A DNA stretch of 64,000 nt from Winogradskya consettensis (lineage in GTDB: Bacteria > Actinomycetota > Actinomycetes > Mycobacteriales > Micromonosporaceae), in assembly GCF_018332715.1 (NCBI RefSeq), contig NZ_BOQP01000043.1, forward strand, positions 124,001 to 188,000. Direction: 5' to 3'. Below are positions 57,461 through 64,000 of the stretch, one piece after another. How positions within the stretch are numbered: the stretch's first letter is position 1; every line of letters begins with the position of its first letter. Under the pieces are notes generated by a model. That model searched no databases and was not told the origin of the DNA. It saw only the letters and a program-made list of their open reading frames with translations. A program made the position numbers and the translations under genes.

Positions 57461-58327
57461 TCAACGTGCGAGGACCAGCTCGGCCGCCTCCTCGGTCCGG
57501 GGCGAGTAGCTGGTGACCGTCGGGCCGGGGTGGAGCCGGGGGTCGTTGCGGTAGCGGTGCTCGAGACGCTGTTCGGCCGAGGCATCCCCCGCGTCGGCGG
57601 CGGTCACCAGGGCCGCGACCTCGTCGATCAGGGTGAGGTCGCCGTCCAGCTCCAGGGACTGCACGCCGAACGTGTCCCACAGCAGCAACTCGTCGCCATA
57701 GCGGTGGGCGATCTCGTTGAGCACATAGTTGCGGACGAACCAGGCACCCCGTAACGGGTTCTCCGCGCCGCCCACCCCGCACTTGTTCACGTCGATGTCG
57801 CCCCGGCGGTATGCCGTCCAGACCTGCGAGGCCGGCCTGAGGCCACCGGGTCCGAGCGGCACGTCGAGCGGATCGACCGGCATCCCCCACTCCGGATCGA
57901 ACTCGACGTCCACGGCGTGCCAGCGGGTGCCGTCCCACCACTCGGTGATCACATGGTCGCTGTGGAAGCCGGGCTCGAGATAGTCGGCAAAGCCCACCCG
58001 GCTGCGGGCGGGGACGCCGTGCACGCGTAGGGCGGCGACGCTGAGCAGGGTGAAGTCGCGGCAACAGCCGGCGATGCGGTCCTGCTCGGGGCGGGGTGCG
58101 AGCAGGGAGCCGGGGAACCGCTCCTGGTCGTGGGCGAGGAGCCGGTCGACCCAGCGGCTGTCGATCTCCCGGAGCCGCTCGTCGGAGAACGCGATCTCGG
58201 ACGCCCGATAGTGCACGACGAGGTTGCGGATCGCGGCGGCCAGGGACGGCACGTCGGACGGCAGCTCGGCGAGCAGGGCGGTGAACTCGCGCGGGTCGGA
58301 GTAGGCGGTCTGGCGGGTGTAGTCCAT
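57461..58327 (-). CDS. Transglutaminase-like domain protein
   Basis: 288 residues. The core has IAGCCRDFTLLSVAALRVHGVPARSR with catalytic Cys (IAGCCRDFTL, then LRVHGVPARSR), then FHSDHVITEWWDGTRWHAVDVEF with catalytic His and Asp (DHVITEWWD, RWHAVDVEF). This is the bacterial transglutaminase/protease-like fold. The C-terminal NPLRGAWFVRNYVLNEIAHR is shared by uncharacterised relatives. It is coupled to the MerR-family gene upstream; the start codon overlaps its stop. Confidence 0.87.
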   Translation of the reverse strand: MDYTRQTAYSDPREFTALLAELPSDVPSLAAAIRNLVVHYRASEIAFSDERLREIDSRWVDRLLAHDQERFPGSLLAPRPEQDRIAGCCRDFTLLSVAALRVHGVPARSRVGFADYLEPGFHSDHVITEWWDGTRWHAVDVEFDPEWGMPVDPLDVPLGPGGLRPASQVWTAYRRGDIDVNKCGVGGAENPLRGAWFVRNYVLNEIAHRYGDELLLWDTFGVQSLELDGDLTLIDEVAALVTAADAGDASAEQRLEHRYRNDPRLHPGPTVTSYSPRTEEAAELVLAR

Positions 58328-59181
58328 CAGGGCACCTCGATCGGCTGGGCGACGTGGACGAAGGGATCCGTGCCGGCGATCTCGTGCCAGGCACCGAGGT
58401 AGATCTCGCGAGGCGGTGCACTCGCCTCCACGACGAACGACTCGACCGCCGCGTAGGCCCGCATGATCCGCGGGTAGAAGCAGTCGTCCCGGGCGACCGT
58501 CGCATACGCCTGCGTGTGGGCCGGTTCGATCCGGATCACCACGTCGTCGGCGGGCTCGGCCGTGCCCCGGAACGGCACACAGATCTCGACCGGTGCAGCG
58601 GTCTCCGGGGTGACGAAGCTGTGGTAGATCACCCAGTGCTCGGTCGTTGTTGCGGCACCCGCGGCGTCGAGCACCGCGCGGACCTCGGCCTCGCCCCGCT
58701 CGATCGTCTCCATCAGGCCCGCCTGGTCGGTCTCGTAGCGCACCGAGGCCAGCTTCACGGCGGTGACCTCGCGGAGGCGGACCGGATAGCCCGGCTCCAC
58801 CTGGTCAGTGGCGAGCAGCGGATCCGTGGCGAGCTGGTCCGTGGCGAGCAGCTGTGCCCGGAGCCACCCGACACTGCTGCGGCGGGCCGCGATCGCCTGC
58901 TCCTGTGCCGCCCACCAGCGGTCGAGGCGGTCGGCGGCTTCCGTGGGCGTGCCGACGAGCACCTCCGCCACGATGGACAGGGGCATGTCGTTGCGGCGTA
59001 ACAGGCTGATGCGGCGGGCCCGGTCGAGCTGGCTCAACGCGTACCGTCGATAGCCGGTTTGGGGGTCGATCTCAGCCGGCGGCAACAGTCCGGAGGCCTC
59101 GTAGAGACGCAGTGCCTTGACGGAGAGCCCAGCCCGCCGGCCGAACTCCGAGATCGTCAACCCCCGCAGGTCGCTGGTCAT
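58327..59181 (-). CDS. MerR-family regulator with GyrI-like effector domain
   Basis: 284 residues. The N-terminal MerR helix-turn-helix is ISEFGRRAGLSVKALRLYEASGLL (ISEFGRRAGLSVKALRLYE), with wing TGYRRYALSQL, then a dimerisation helix. A short internal repeat (LLATDQ-LATDP-LLATDQ) precedes a GyrI/BmrR-like ligand domain of about 150 residues. It should sense a small hydrophobic or cationic compound. The transglutaminase-like gene is its partner in the operon. Confidence 0.88.
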   Translation of the reverse strand: MTSDLRGLTISEFGRRAGLSVKALRLYEASGLLPPAEIDPQTGYRRYALSQLDRARRISLLRRNDMPLSIVAEVLVGTPTEAADRLDRWWAAQEQAIAARRSSVGWLRAQLLATDQLATDPLLATDQVEPGYPVRLREVTAVKLASVRYETDQAGLMETIERGEAEVRAVLDAAGAATTTEHWVIYHSFVTPETAAPVEICVPFRGTAEPADDVVIRIEPAHTQAYATVARDDCFYPRIMRAYAAVESFVVEASAPPREIYLGAWHEIAGTDPFVHVAQPIEVP

Positions 59182-59212
59182 GAACCGAGTCTTAACCCTC
59201 CCCCAAGGGAAG

Positions 59213-59276
59213 AGTCAAGCCCGGAAAAGAGAGGAGTCAAGCCCAGGAAAGGGAGGAGTCAGGCCCGGAAAACGCG
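59213..59276. repeat. Three 22-bp direct repeats at the SDR stop codon
   Basis: Three copies of a GGAGTCAAGCCCGGAAAA-like unit of about 22 bp run from 59213 to the end of the SDR gene, and the last copy contains its stop codon. Copies differ at a few bases. They fill most of the gap to the merR gene. Confidence 0.6.
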
Positions 59277-60194
59277 GCGGCCCAGAAGAACTACGGCCGA
59301 GGCGCCGACGGCAGCGGCCGCGCCCACCGCGACCCGGCCGAGGCGCAGGGGGCCGCCTTCGGTGCGGGTGGCCGGGCCCAGGACGTTGCCCGCGGTCGGG
59401 GGTGTGGTGCGGCGGGACAGGGCGACCCGGGTCATCAGGGGCCCGACCAGCCTGTCGTAGACCGGCGGGAGGGCGGTGAAGCCGAATTCGATGAGCCTGT
59501 TCGTGGCGCCGACGGAGATGGAGCGCCGTGGGCGGTCGGCGAGGCTGACGATGGCGGCGCCCATGCGGGTGGCGGTGTCGACGGGCGGGGGCGGGCGGCC
59601 CACGAAGCCCGCGTAGTTGGCCGCGCTGGTGTAGATGGGTGTGTCGACGCTGCCCGGGGCCAGCTGGCAGACGTGGATGTCCGGGGCGTCCATCGTTTCC
59701 TGGTGCAGGGTGCGGGCCAGGCCGCGCTGGCCCCATTTCGACGTCACGTAGGCGGACATGTTGGGGACGGTCACGTGGCCGAGCAGCGAGCCCGTCAGGA
59801 TGAGGGTGCCGCGGCCCTGGGCGCGGAAGATGCGCAGGGCGGCCCGGGCGACGTTGGCCGAGCCGAGCAGGTCGGTGGTCACGGTCCGGTCGAAGACGTG
59901 CGGTGGGAGGTCTTCGAAGCGTCCGTACGCCATGACGGCCGCGGTGTCGACCCAGACGTCGATCCGGCCGAACTGGTCGACCGCCGCGTCGGCGAGGTCC
60001 TCGACCTCCGCGCGCACGGCTATGTCCGTGGGCACGACCAGCGCCGCGCCGCCGCAGGCAGCCGCAACTTTCTCCAGGTCGGCGAGGCCGCGCGCGGCGA
60101 GCACCACCTTGTCACCGCGGGCAGCGAACGCCAGCGCGGCGGCCCGGCCGATCCCGCTCGAACCACCGGTCAGAACCACCACACGTGACGTCAT
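59259..60194 (-). CDS. Short-chain dehydrogenase/reductase with C-terminal membrane helix
   Basis: 311 residues. The N-terminal cofactor motif is TGGSSGIGRAAAL, the catalytic Ser is in TLILTGSLLG, and YVTSK is the Tyr-x3-Lys pair. The usual Asn-Asn-Ala-Gly is changed to VDTAAVMAYG. A C-terminal hydrophobic helix (VAVGAAAAVGASAVVLLG) ends in RRVFRA. Such membrane-tethered SDRs are common in actinobacteria, with unknown substrates. It is divergent from ligC. Confidence 0.88.
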   Translation of the reverse strand: MTSRVVVLTGGSSGIGRAAALAFAARGDKVVLAARGLADLEKVAAACGGAALVVPTDIAVRAEVEDLADAAVDQFGRIDVWVDTAAVMAYGRFEDLPPHVFDRTVTTDLLGSANVARAALRIFRAQGRGTLILTGSLLGHVTVPNMSAYVTSKWGQRGLARTLHQETMDAPDIHVCQLAPGSVDTPIYTSAANYAGFVGRPPPPVDTATRMGAAIVSLADRPRRSISVGATNRLIEFGFTALPPVYDRLVGPLMTRVALSRRTTPPTAGNVLGPATRTEGGPLRLGRVAVGAAAAVGASAVVLLGRRVFRA

Positions 60195-60264
60195 GGACCA
60201 CGGTTACCCGGCGTGGTGGCCGATGAACGCTTTCTTTTCGAGAACAAAAAGGGAGACTGTCGGC

Positions 60265-61332
60265 ATGGACCTGCCGATCAACCCGCCTGTCAAGCCGATG
60301 CTCGCGAAGCCGGTCACCGACATCCCGGCGGGGCAGCTCTACGAGCCGAAATGGGACGGTTTCCGGTCGATCATCTTCCGCGACGGCGACGAGGTGGAGA
60401 TCGGAAGCCGCAACGAGAAGCCGATGACCCGGTATTTCCCCGAGGTCGTCCAGGCCGTGCTGGCGAACTTCCCGGAGCGGGCGGTGATCGACGGCGAGGT
60501 GATCGTGGCCGACACCGAGCGCAACATGCTCGACTTCGAGGCGCTGCAGCAGCGGATCCATCCCGCGGCGAGCCGGGTCAAGCTGCTGTCGGAGCAGACG
60601 CCCGCCGGGTTCGTCGCCTTCGATCTGCTGGCGCTCGGCGACGAGGACCTGACCACGCGGCCGTTCGCCGAGCGGCGGGCCCGGCTGGAGGCGGCGCTGG
60701 CCGACGCGAAACCGCCGGTCTACGTCACGCCCGCTACCGATGATCTGGCGACCGCGCGGCGGTGGTTCGAGGAGTTCGAGGGTGCCGGGCTGGACGGGCT
60801 GATCGCCAAGGGCAAGGATCTCGGCTACGAGCCGGACAAGCGGGTCATGGCCAAGATCAAGCACAAACGTACGGCGGACTGCGTGGTCGCCGGATACCGC
60901 GTGCACAAGTCGGCGGAGAACCGGATCGGGTCGCTGCTGCTCGGGCTCTACGACGAGCGCGATGTGCTGGTCTCGGTCGGGGTGATCGGCGCCTTCCCGA
61001 TGAAGGTACGCGAGGAGCTGTTCGAGGAGCTCCAGCACCTGGTCACGCCGTTCGAGGGGCACCCGTGGAACTGGGCGGCGCACGAGTCGGGTGAGCGTAC
61101 GCCGCGCAAGAATGAAGTGAGCCGGTGGAACAACGGCAAAGACCTCTCCTTCACGCCGTTACGCCCGGAACGGGTGGTGGAGGTGCGCTACGACTACATG
61201 GAGGGCCTCCGGTTCCGGCACACCGCCCAGTTCGAGCGCTGGCGGCCCGATCGCGAGCCGGCCTCCTGCACGTACGAGCAGCTCGAACGTCCGGTGCGGT
61301 TCCAGCTGGCGGACGTTCTGACAAGCCGATGA
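60265..61332 (+). CDS. ligC: ATP-dependent DNA ligase LigC
   Basis: 355 residues, the size of mycobacterial LigC. The adenylation motif I is YEPKWDGFRS (Lys about 28), motif III is AFDLLAL, motif IV is AGLDGLIAKGKDL, motif V is MAKIKHKRTADCV, and the OB-fold follows. LigC works in base-excision repair and as a backup end-joining ligase. The gene at the right edge of the window resembles the LigD polymerase domain, as in mycobacteria where ligC neighbours such a gene. GGGAG lies 10 bp before ATG. Confidence 0.93.
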   Translation: MDLPINPPVKPMLAKPVTDIPAGQLYEPKWDGFRSIIFRDGDEVEIGSRNEKPMTRYFPEVVQAVLANFPERAVIDGEVIVADTERNMLDFEALQQRIHPAASRVKLLSEQTPAGFVAFDLLALGDEDLTTRPFAERRARLEAALADAKPPVYVTPATDDLATARRWFEEFEGAGLDGLIAKGKDLGYEPDKRVMAKIKHKRTADCVVAGYRVHKSAENRIGSLLLGLYDERDVLVSVGVIGAFPMKVREELFEELQHLVTPFEGHPWNWAAHESGERTPRKNEVSRWNNGKDLSFTPLRPERVVEVRYDYMEGLRFRHTAQFERWRPDREPASCTYEQLERPVRFQLADVLTSR

Positions 61333-61393
61333 CCGGGCTTGCGGCGACCACCGCGTAGCCTCGTGAGCGGACACCGCCGAGATGCGAGGAAAA

Positions 61394-62962
61394 ATGCCGC
61401 GTACCCCCCGCCTGGTTCTGGCTGCCCTGGCCGCCGCGGTCATCGCGACTGCCGGCTGCACGCTGCCGGTCTTCGCGCCCGAGGATGACAGTGCCGCCCC
61501 CGCCACCCCCGGAGGCAGCGCGCCCGCCGCGGTGCCCGGCACGCAGGCCCAGTGGACCTCGTGCCCCGAGGTGCCGCAGGAGCTCGTCGGCCGCGGTGCC
61601 AGCGGCATGACGTACGACTGCGCCTCGGTCGCCGTTCCCCAGGACTGGAACAACCCGCAGAGCGGGAAGACGTACGACGTCGCCATGATCCGGATTCGGT
61701 CCGACACGCAGACCGCCCGCGTCGGGTCACTGCTGATCAACCCCGGTGGCCCCGGCGGTTCCGGCATCGACACGGCCGTCTACCTGTCGTACGGCCAGAC
61801 CCTCGGCGGCCTGCCCACCGAGATCACGGACAAGTTCGACATCATCGGTTTCGACCCGCGCGGCGTCGGGCGCTCCAGCCCGGTCAAGTGCATCAGCGAC
61901 GCCGATCAGGACGCCTCGTTCGCGATGGAGCCCGACCCGAAGTCGGCCGCGGCTTTCCAGCAGGCCGTCGATCTGAACAAGAAGATCGGCGCCGCCTGCG
62001 GTCAGAAGTACGGCGACCAGCTCGCGAATTTCAGCACCGAACAGGCCGCGCACGACATGGACGCACTGCGCACCGCCGTCGGCGACGCGAAGATGACCTA
62101 TCTCGGCTTCTCGTACGGCACGCTGCTCGGCGCGACCTACGCCCAGCTCTACCCCGACAAGATCCGCGCCCTGGTGCTGGACGGCGCGATCGACCCGGAG
62201 CAGGACGGGATCGCCTCCGCCGAGACCCAGGCCAAGGGCTTCGAGCGGGCGTTCACCAACTTCACCGCGTGGTGCAAGGCCAACGCGGCGCGCTGCCCGA
62301 TCTCGGCCGACCCGCGTAAGGCGGTCACCGACGCGCTGGCCAAGGCGCAGGCGTCACCACTCACGGGCAGCGACGGCCGCAAGGCCACCTCGGGCTGGGT
62401 GTTCCTGTCGGTGATCTCGTCGCTCTACACCGAGACCGGCTGGCTCCAGCTCGCCCGCGCGATCGAGAGCCTGCAGGGCGGCGACCCGGACGGCGTCTTC
62501 GACCTCGCCGATCAATATGCGGACCGCAAGACGAACGGCAGCTACTCCAACCTGTTCGACGCCAACTACGCGGTGAACTGCGCGGACACCTCCGAGAACC
62601 TCACCGTCGACAAGATCCGCCAGCTGCAGGGCGAGTGGCGTACGAAATATCCGCTCTTCGGCGCGTCCATGGCGATCGGCATGATGGGCTGCGCGTTCTG
62701 GCCCGGCAAGCACGACCCCTACCCGACGGGTGCAGCCAACGGCGCCCCGCCGATCGTGGTCGTGGGCACCACCGGCGACCCGGCAACGCCCTACGAGAAC
62801 ACCGCCCATCTGGCCTCGATGCTGGGCACCGGGCACGTGCTGACCTGGGAGGGCGAGGGCCACACCGCGTACCCGAGCACCAAGTGCATCGTCCAGGCGG
62901 TCGATAGCTACCTCATCGATCTCCAGGTGCCGCAGGAGGGTCTGCGCTGCCCGGCGAAGTGA
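61394..62962 (+). CDS. Secreted alpha/beta-hydrolase peptidase lipoprotein (tripeptidyl aminopeptidase type)
   Basis: About 522 residues. The signal peptide ends in lipobox TAGC, then an Ala/Pro linker. The hydrolase fold has LLINPGGPGGSG (oxyanion region), GFDPRGVG, the nucleophile in YLGFSYGTLLG and the His in GEGHTAYP. It resembles Streptomyces SlpD/Tap proteases that remove tripeptides from secreted proteins. The ATG at 61394 follows GAGGA and gives a standard signal peptide; the ATG at 61382 is the alternative. It is convergent with and overlaps the channel gene by 50 bp. Confidence 0.9.
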   Translation: MPRTPRLVLAALAAAVIATAGCTLPVFAPEDDSAAPATPGGSAPAAVPGTQAQWTSCPEVPQELVGRGASGMTYDCASVAVPQDWNNPQSGKTYDVAMIRIRSDTQTARVGSLLINPGGPGGSGIDTAVYLSYGQTLGGLPTEITDKFDIIGFDPRGVGRSSPVKCISDADQDASFAMEPDPKSAAAFQQAVDLNKKIGAACGQKYGDQLANFSTEQAAHDMDALRTAVGDAKMTYLGFSYGTLLGATYAQLYPDKIRALVLDGAIDPEQDGIASAETQAKGFERAFTNFTAWCKANAARCPISADPRKAVTDALAKAQASPLTGSDGRKATSGWVFLSVISSLYTETGWLQLARAIESLQGGDPDGVFDLADQYADRKTNGSYSNLFDANYAVNCADTSENLTVDKIRQLQGEWRTKYPLFGASMAIGMMGCAFWPGKHDPYPTGAANGAPPIVVVGTTGDPATPYENTAHLASMLGTGHVLTWEGEGHTAYPSTKCIVQAVDSYLIDLQVPQEGLRCPAK

Positions 62963-63371
62963 TCCCCTCGCGCTCCGCCAGCTCCTCCAGCAGCTGACGG
63001 ACCCGGCGCAGGTTGTTCTTCAGCTCCTCCTGCTCGTCGTGCTGGAACGCGTCCGTATCGACGATGAGCTTGCTGGCGAAGTGCGCAGTGATCAGCGGCA
63101 CCACGATGAGCACCATGATCGAGATGAGCAGGGCCGCCATCACGCGGCCCTGCCACGTCTCCGGCGATATGTCGCCGTAACCGACCGTCGAGGCGGTGAC
63201 GACGGCCCACCACATCGCGTCGCCGAACGAGGCGTCGTCCTCGAAGAAGTGGTACAGAACACCACAGATCATGATGAGCAGCAGGTACGACAGGATCAGC
63301 GTCCTAGGCGAGTTCGCCAGCCAGACCAGTCCCCGGTAGACGCCGCGGAACGGCGCGAGCACTATCCGCAT
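62913..63371 (-). CDS. Two-helix potassium channel
   Basis: 152 residues. Two membrane helices (about 24-43 and 78-98) flank a pore with WWAVVTASTVGYGDISP, the K+ selectivity filter TVGYGD at 62-67. The C-terminus is a charged helix (EELKNNLRRVRQLLEELAE) likely to form a coiled coil that holds the tetramer. There is no RCK domain. The ATG at 63371 gives the family N-terminus. It is likely a small constitutive or voltage-independent channel. Confidence 0.9.
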   Translation of the reverse strand: MRIVLAPFRGVYRGLVWLANSPRTLILSYLLLIMICGVLYHFFEDDASFGDAMWWAVVTASTVGYGDISPETWQGRVMAALLISIMVLIVVPLITAHFASKLIVDTDAFQHDEQEELKNNLRRVRQLLEELAEREGITSPGSADPPAAPGDR

Positions 63372-63414
63372 GGGGTCATCGTGCACCGGGCAGGGGCTCT
63401 GGGATCCTGGCCTT

Positions 63415-63870
63415 GTGGATGAACTGACCTTCCGGACGGCTACCCGAGCAGACCTCCCGGCCATCTTGACGCTGCTGGCCGACGATGTGATCGGCAGCGC
63501 CCGGGAAACCGAGCAGAGCGACGCGGCCTACTGGGCGGCGTTCGAGGCGATCGACGCCGACCCGCGCAACGACCTGATCGTGGTGGAGTCCGGCGGCGAG
63601 ATCGTGGGCACCTGCCAGCTGACGTTCACCCCGTCGCTGAGCCGCCGCGGCGCCGAGCGGATGACGATCGAGTCCGTCCGGGTCCGCGGCGACCAGCGCG
63701 GGCGGGGCGTGGGCCGGGCGATGATGCGGTGGTCGCTCGATCGCGGCCGGGAGCGCGGTTGCGGCATAGCCCAGCTGACCACCGACAAGCTCCGCACGGA
63801 CGCGCACCGTTTCTACGCCGGGCTGGGCTTCCGGGCGACCCACGAAGGCTTCAAAATCAGTCTTTCCTGA
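63415..63870 (+). CDS. GNAT-family acetyltransferase
   Basis: 151 residues. The N-terminal LTFRTATRADLPAILTLLAD opens the fold, IVGTCQLTFTPSLSRRGAER follows, and the acetyl-CoA motif A is VRGDQRGRGVGRAMMRW. KLRTDAHRFYAGLGF is motif B. It resembles small-amine or amino-acid N-acetyltransferases; the substrate is unknown. GTG start; its 3' end overlaps the next, convergent gene by 14 bp. Confidence 0.88.
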   Translation: MDELTFRTATRADLPAILTLLADDVIGSARETEQSDAAYWAAFEAIDADPRNDLIVVESGGEIVGTCQLTFTPSLSRRGAERMTIESVRVRGDQRGRGVGRAMMRWSLDRGRERGCGIAQLTTDKLRTDAHRFYAGLGFRATHEGFKISLS

Positions 63871-64000
63871 GATCCCGGTCCTTGGAGGGCTGGACGCGTT
63901 TCGGCTCGCCGGGCATCTTGGGGTGGTCGGGCGGGTAGGGCAGGTCACCCTGGCCCGCCGCCGCGTCACGGTCGGACCACTCCAGCAGTGGCGTGATGTC
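63857..64000 (-). CDS. C-terminal end of a LigD-polymerase-domain-like gene (partial)
   Basis: Only the last 47 residues are in the window. They read ITPLLEWSDRDAAAGQGDLP, then YPPDHPKMPGEPKRVQPSKD, a tail I recall from actinobacterial LigD primase-polymerase (PolD/Rv3730c-type) proteins. Those proteins add ribonucleotides at breaks during non-homologous end joining. The nearby ligC gene fits the mycobacterial Rv3730c-Rv3731 pairing. The assignment rests on memory of this short tail. Confidence 0.6.
   Translation of the reverse strand, partial: DITPLLEWSDRDAAAGQGDLPYPPDHPKMPGEPKRVQPSKDRDLRKD

Overview
The window is high-G+C actinobacterial chromosome (roughly 70% G+C by eye). Lsr2, GTG/TTG starts, an ACT-GNAT protein acetyltransferase, an ECF sigma/anti-sigma pair with secreted lipoproteins, polyphosphate-glucokinase-like and LigC genes all point to Micromonosporaceae, most likely Actinoplanes or a close relative. 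No rRNA, tRNA or CRISPR array is visible. Almost all of the window is protein-coding.

Layout. 1-4.4 kb: end of an epimerase gene, then a three-gene molybdenum hydroxylase operon of PaoABC type. 4.4-6.6 kb: lsr2 and a ChoD-like GMC oxidoreductase. 6.6-12.2 kb: an accessory-looking block with a GIY-YIG protein, a 1160-residue TPR-CHAT protease-like protein, a DUF6338 membrane protein and a small divergent acidic ORF. 12.2-16 kb: a membrane GGDEF-EAL protein and a methyltransferase. 16-20.3 kb: the 5-oxoprolinase operon (NRAMP-like transporter, pxpA, pxpB, pxpC, GntR regulator) with an inverted-repeat operator in front. 20.3-21.1 kb: a scrambled IS481-type transposase remnant. 21.1-23.5 kb: HAD hydrolase, ROK glucokinase, AlkA-like glycosylase. 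23.8-28.4 kb: an envelope cluster of a Gly/Asn-rich secreted protein, a DUF4142 protein, an SCO0930-like lipoprotein, an anti-sigma factor and an ECF sigma factor. 29.4-31.1 kb: divergent tetR and aldo/keto reductase with a clear operator.

31.2-37.6 kb holds the most striking block: an operon herA-sbcD-sbcC-nurA, the gene order known from archaeal HerA-Mre11-Rad50-NurA end-resection operons. Its HerA ends in DDDIPF, identical to the C-terminal protein-interaction tip of SSB, and three DnaA-box-like 9-mers lie just upstream. 37.6-42.6 kb: RibD-like reductase, LacI regulator, a stand-alone ACT protein beside an ACT-GNAT acetyltransferase, an array of hairpins, a broken DUF2716 gene and a GNAT gene. 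42.8-50.2 kb: bioD with a long repetitive N-terminal extension, a CBS/CorC membrane protein, GAF, diacylglycerol-kinase-like, methyltransferase, metallo-beta-lactamase-fold and LURP-one genes. 50.2-53.4 kb: dGTPase-like HD gene, a RHH-like protein, and a HipA-like kinase/DUF3037 pair. 53.4-59.2 kb: tandem repeats, an Old Yellow Enzyme divergent from a tetR whose upstream 33-bp repeats carry a one-base insertion, two secreted proteins, and a transglutaminase/MerR pair. 59.3-64 kb: SDR, ligC, a secreted peptidase lipoprotein, a K+ channel, a GNAT gene, and the end of a gene resembling the LigD polymerase domain.

Most genes are housekeeping or niche metabolism in short operons with 4-bp overlaps. 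The accessory signals are the CHAT block (lower G+C), the IS481 remnant, the DUF2716 pseudogene with its hairpin array, and the scattered 17- and 33-bp GC-rich repeats. All functional calls were made by reading motifs by eye, with no database search.
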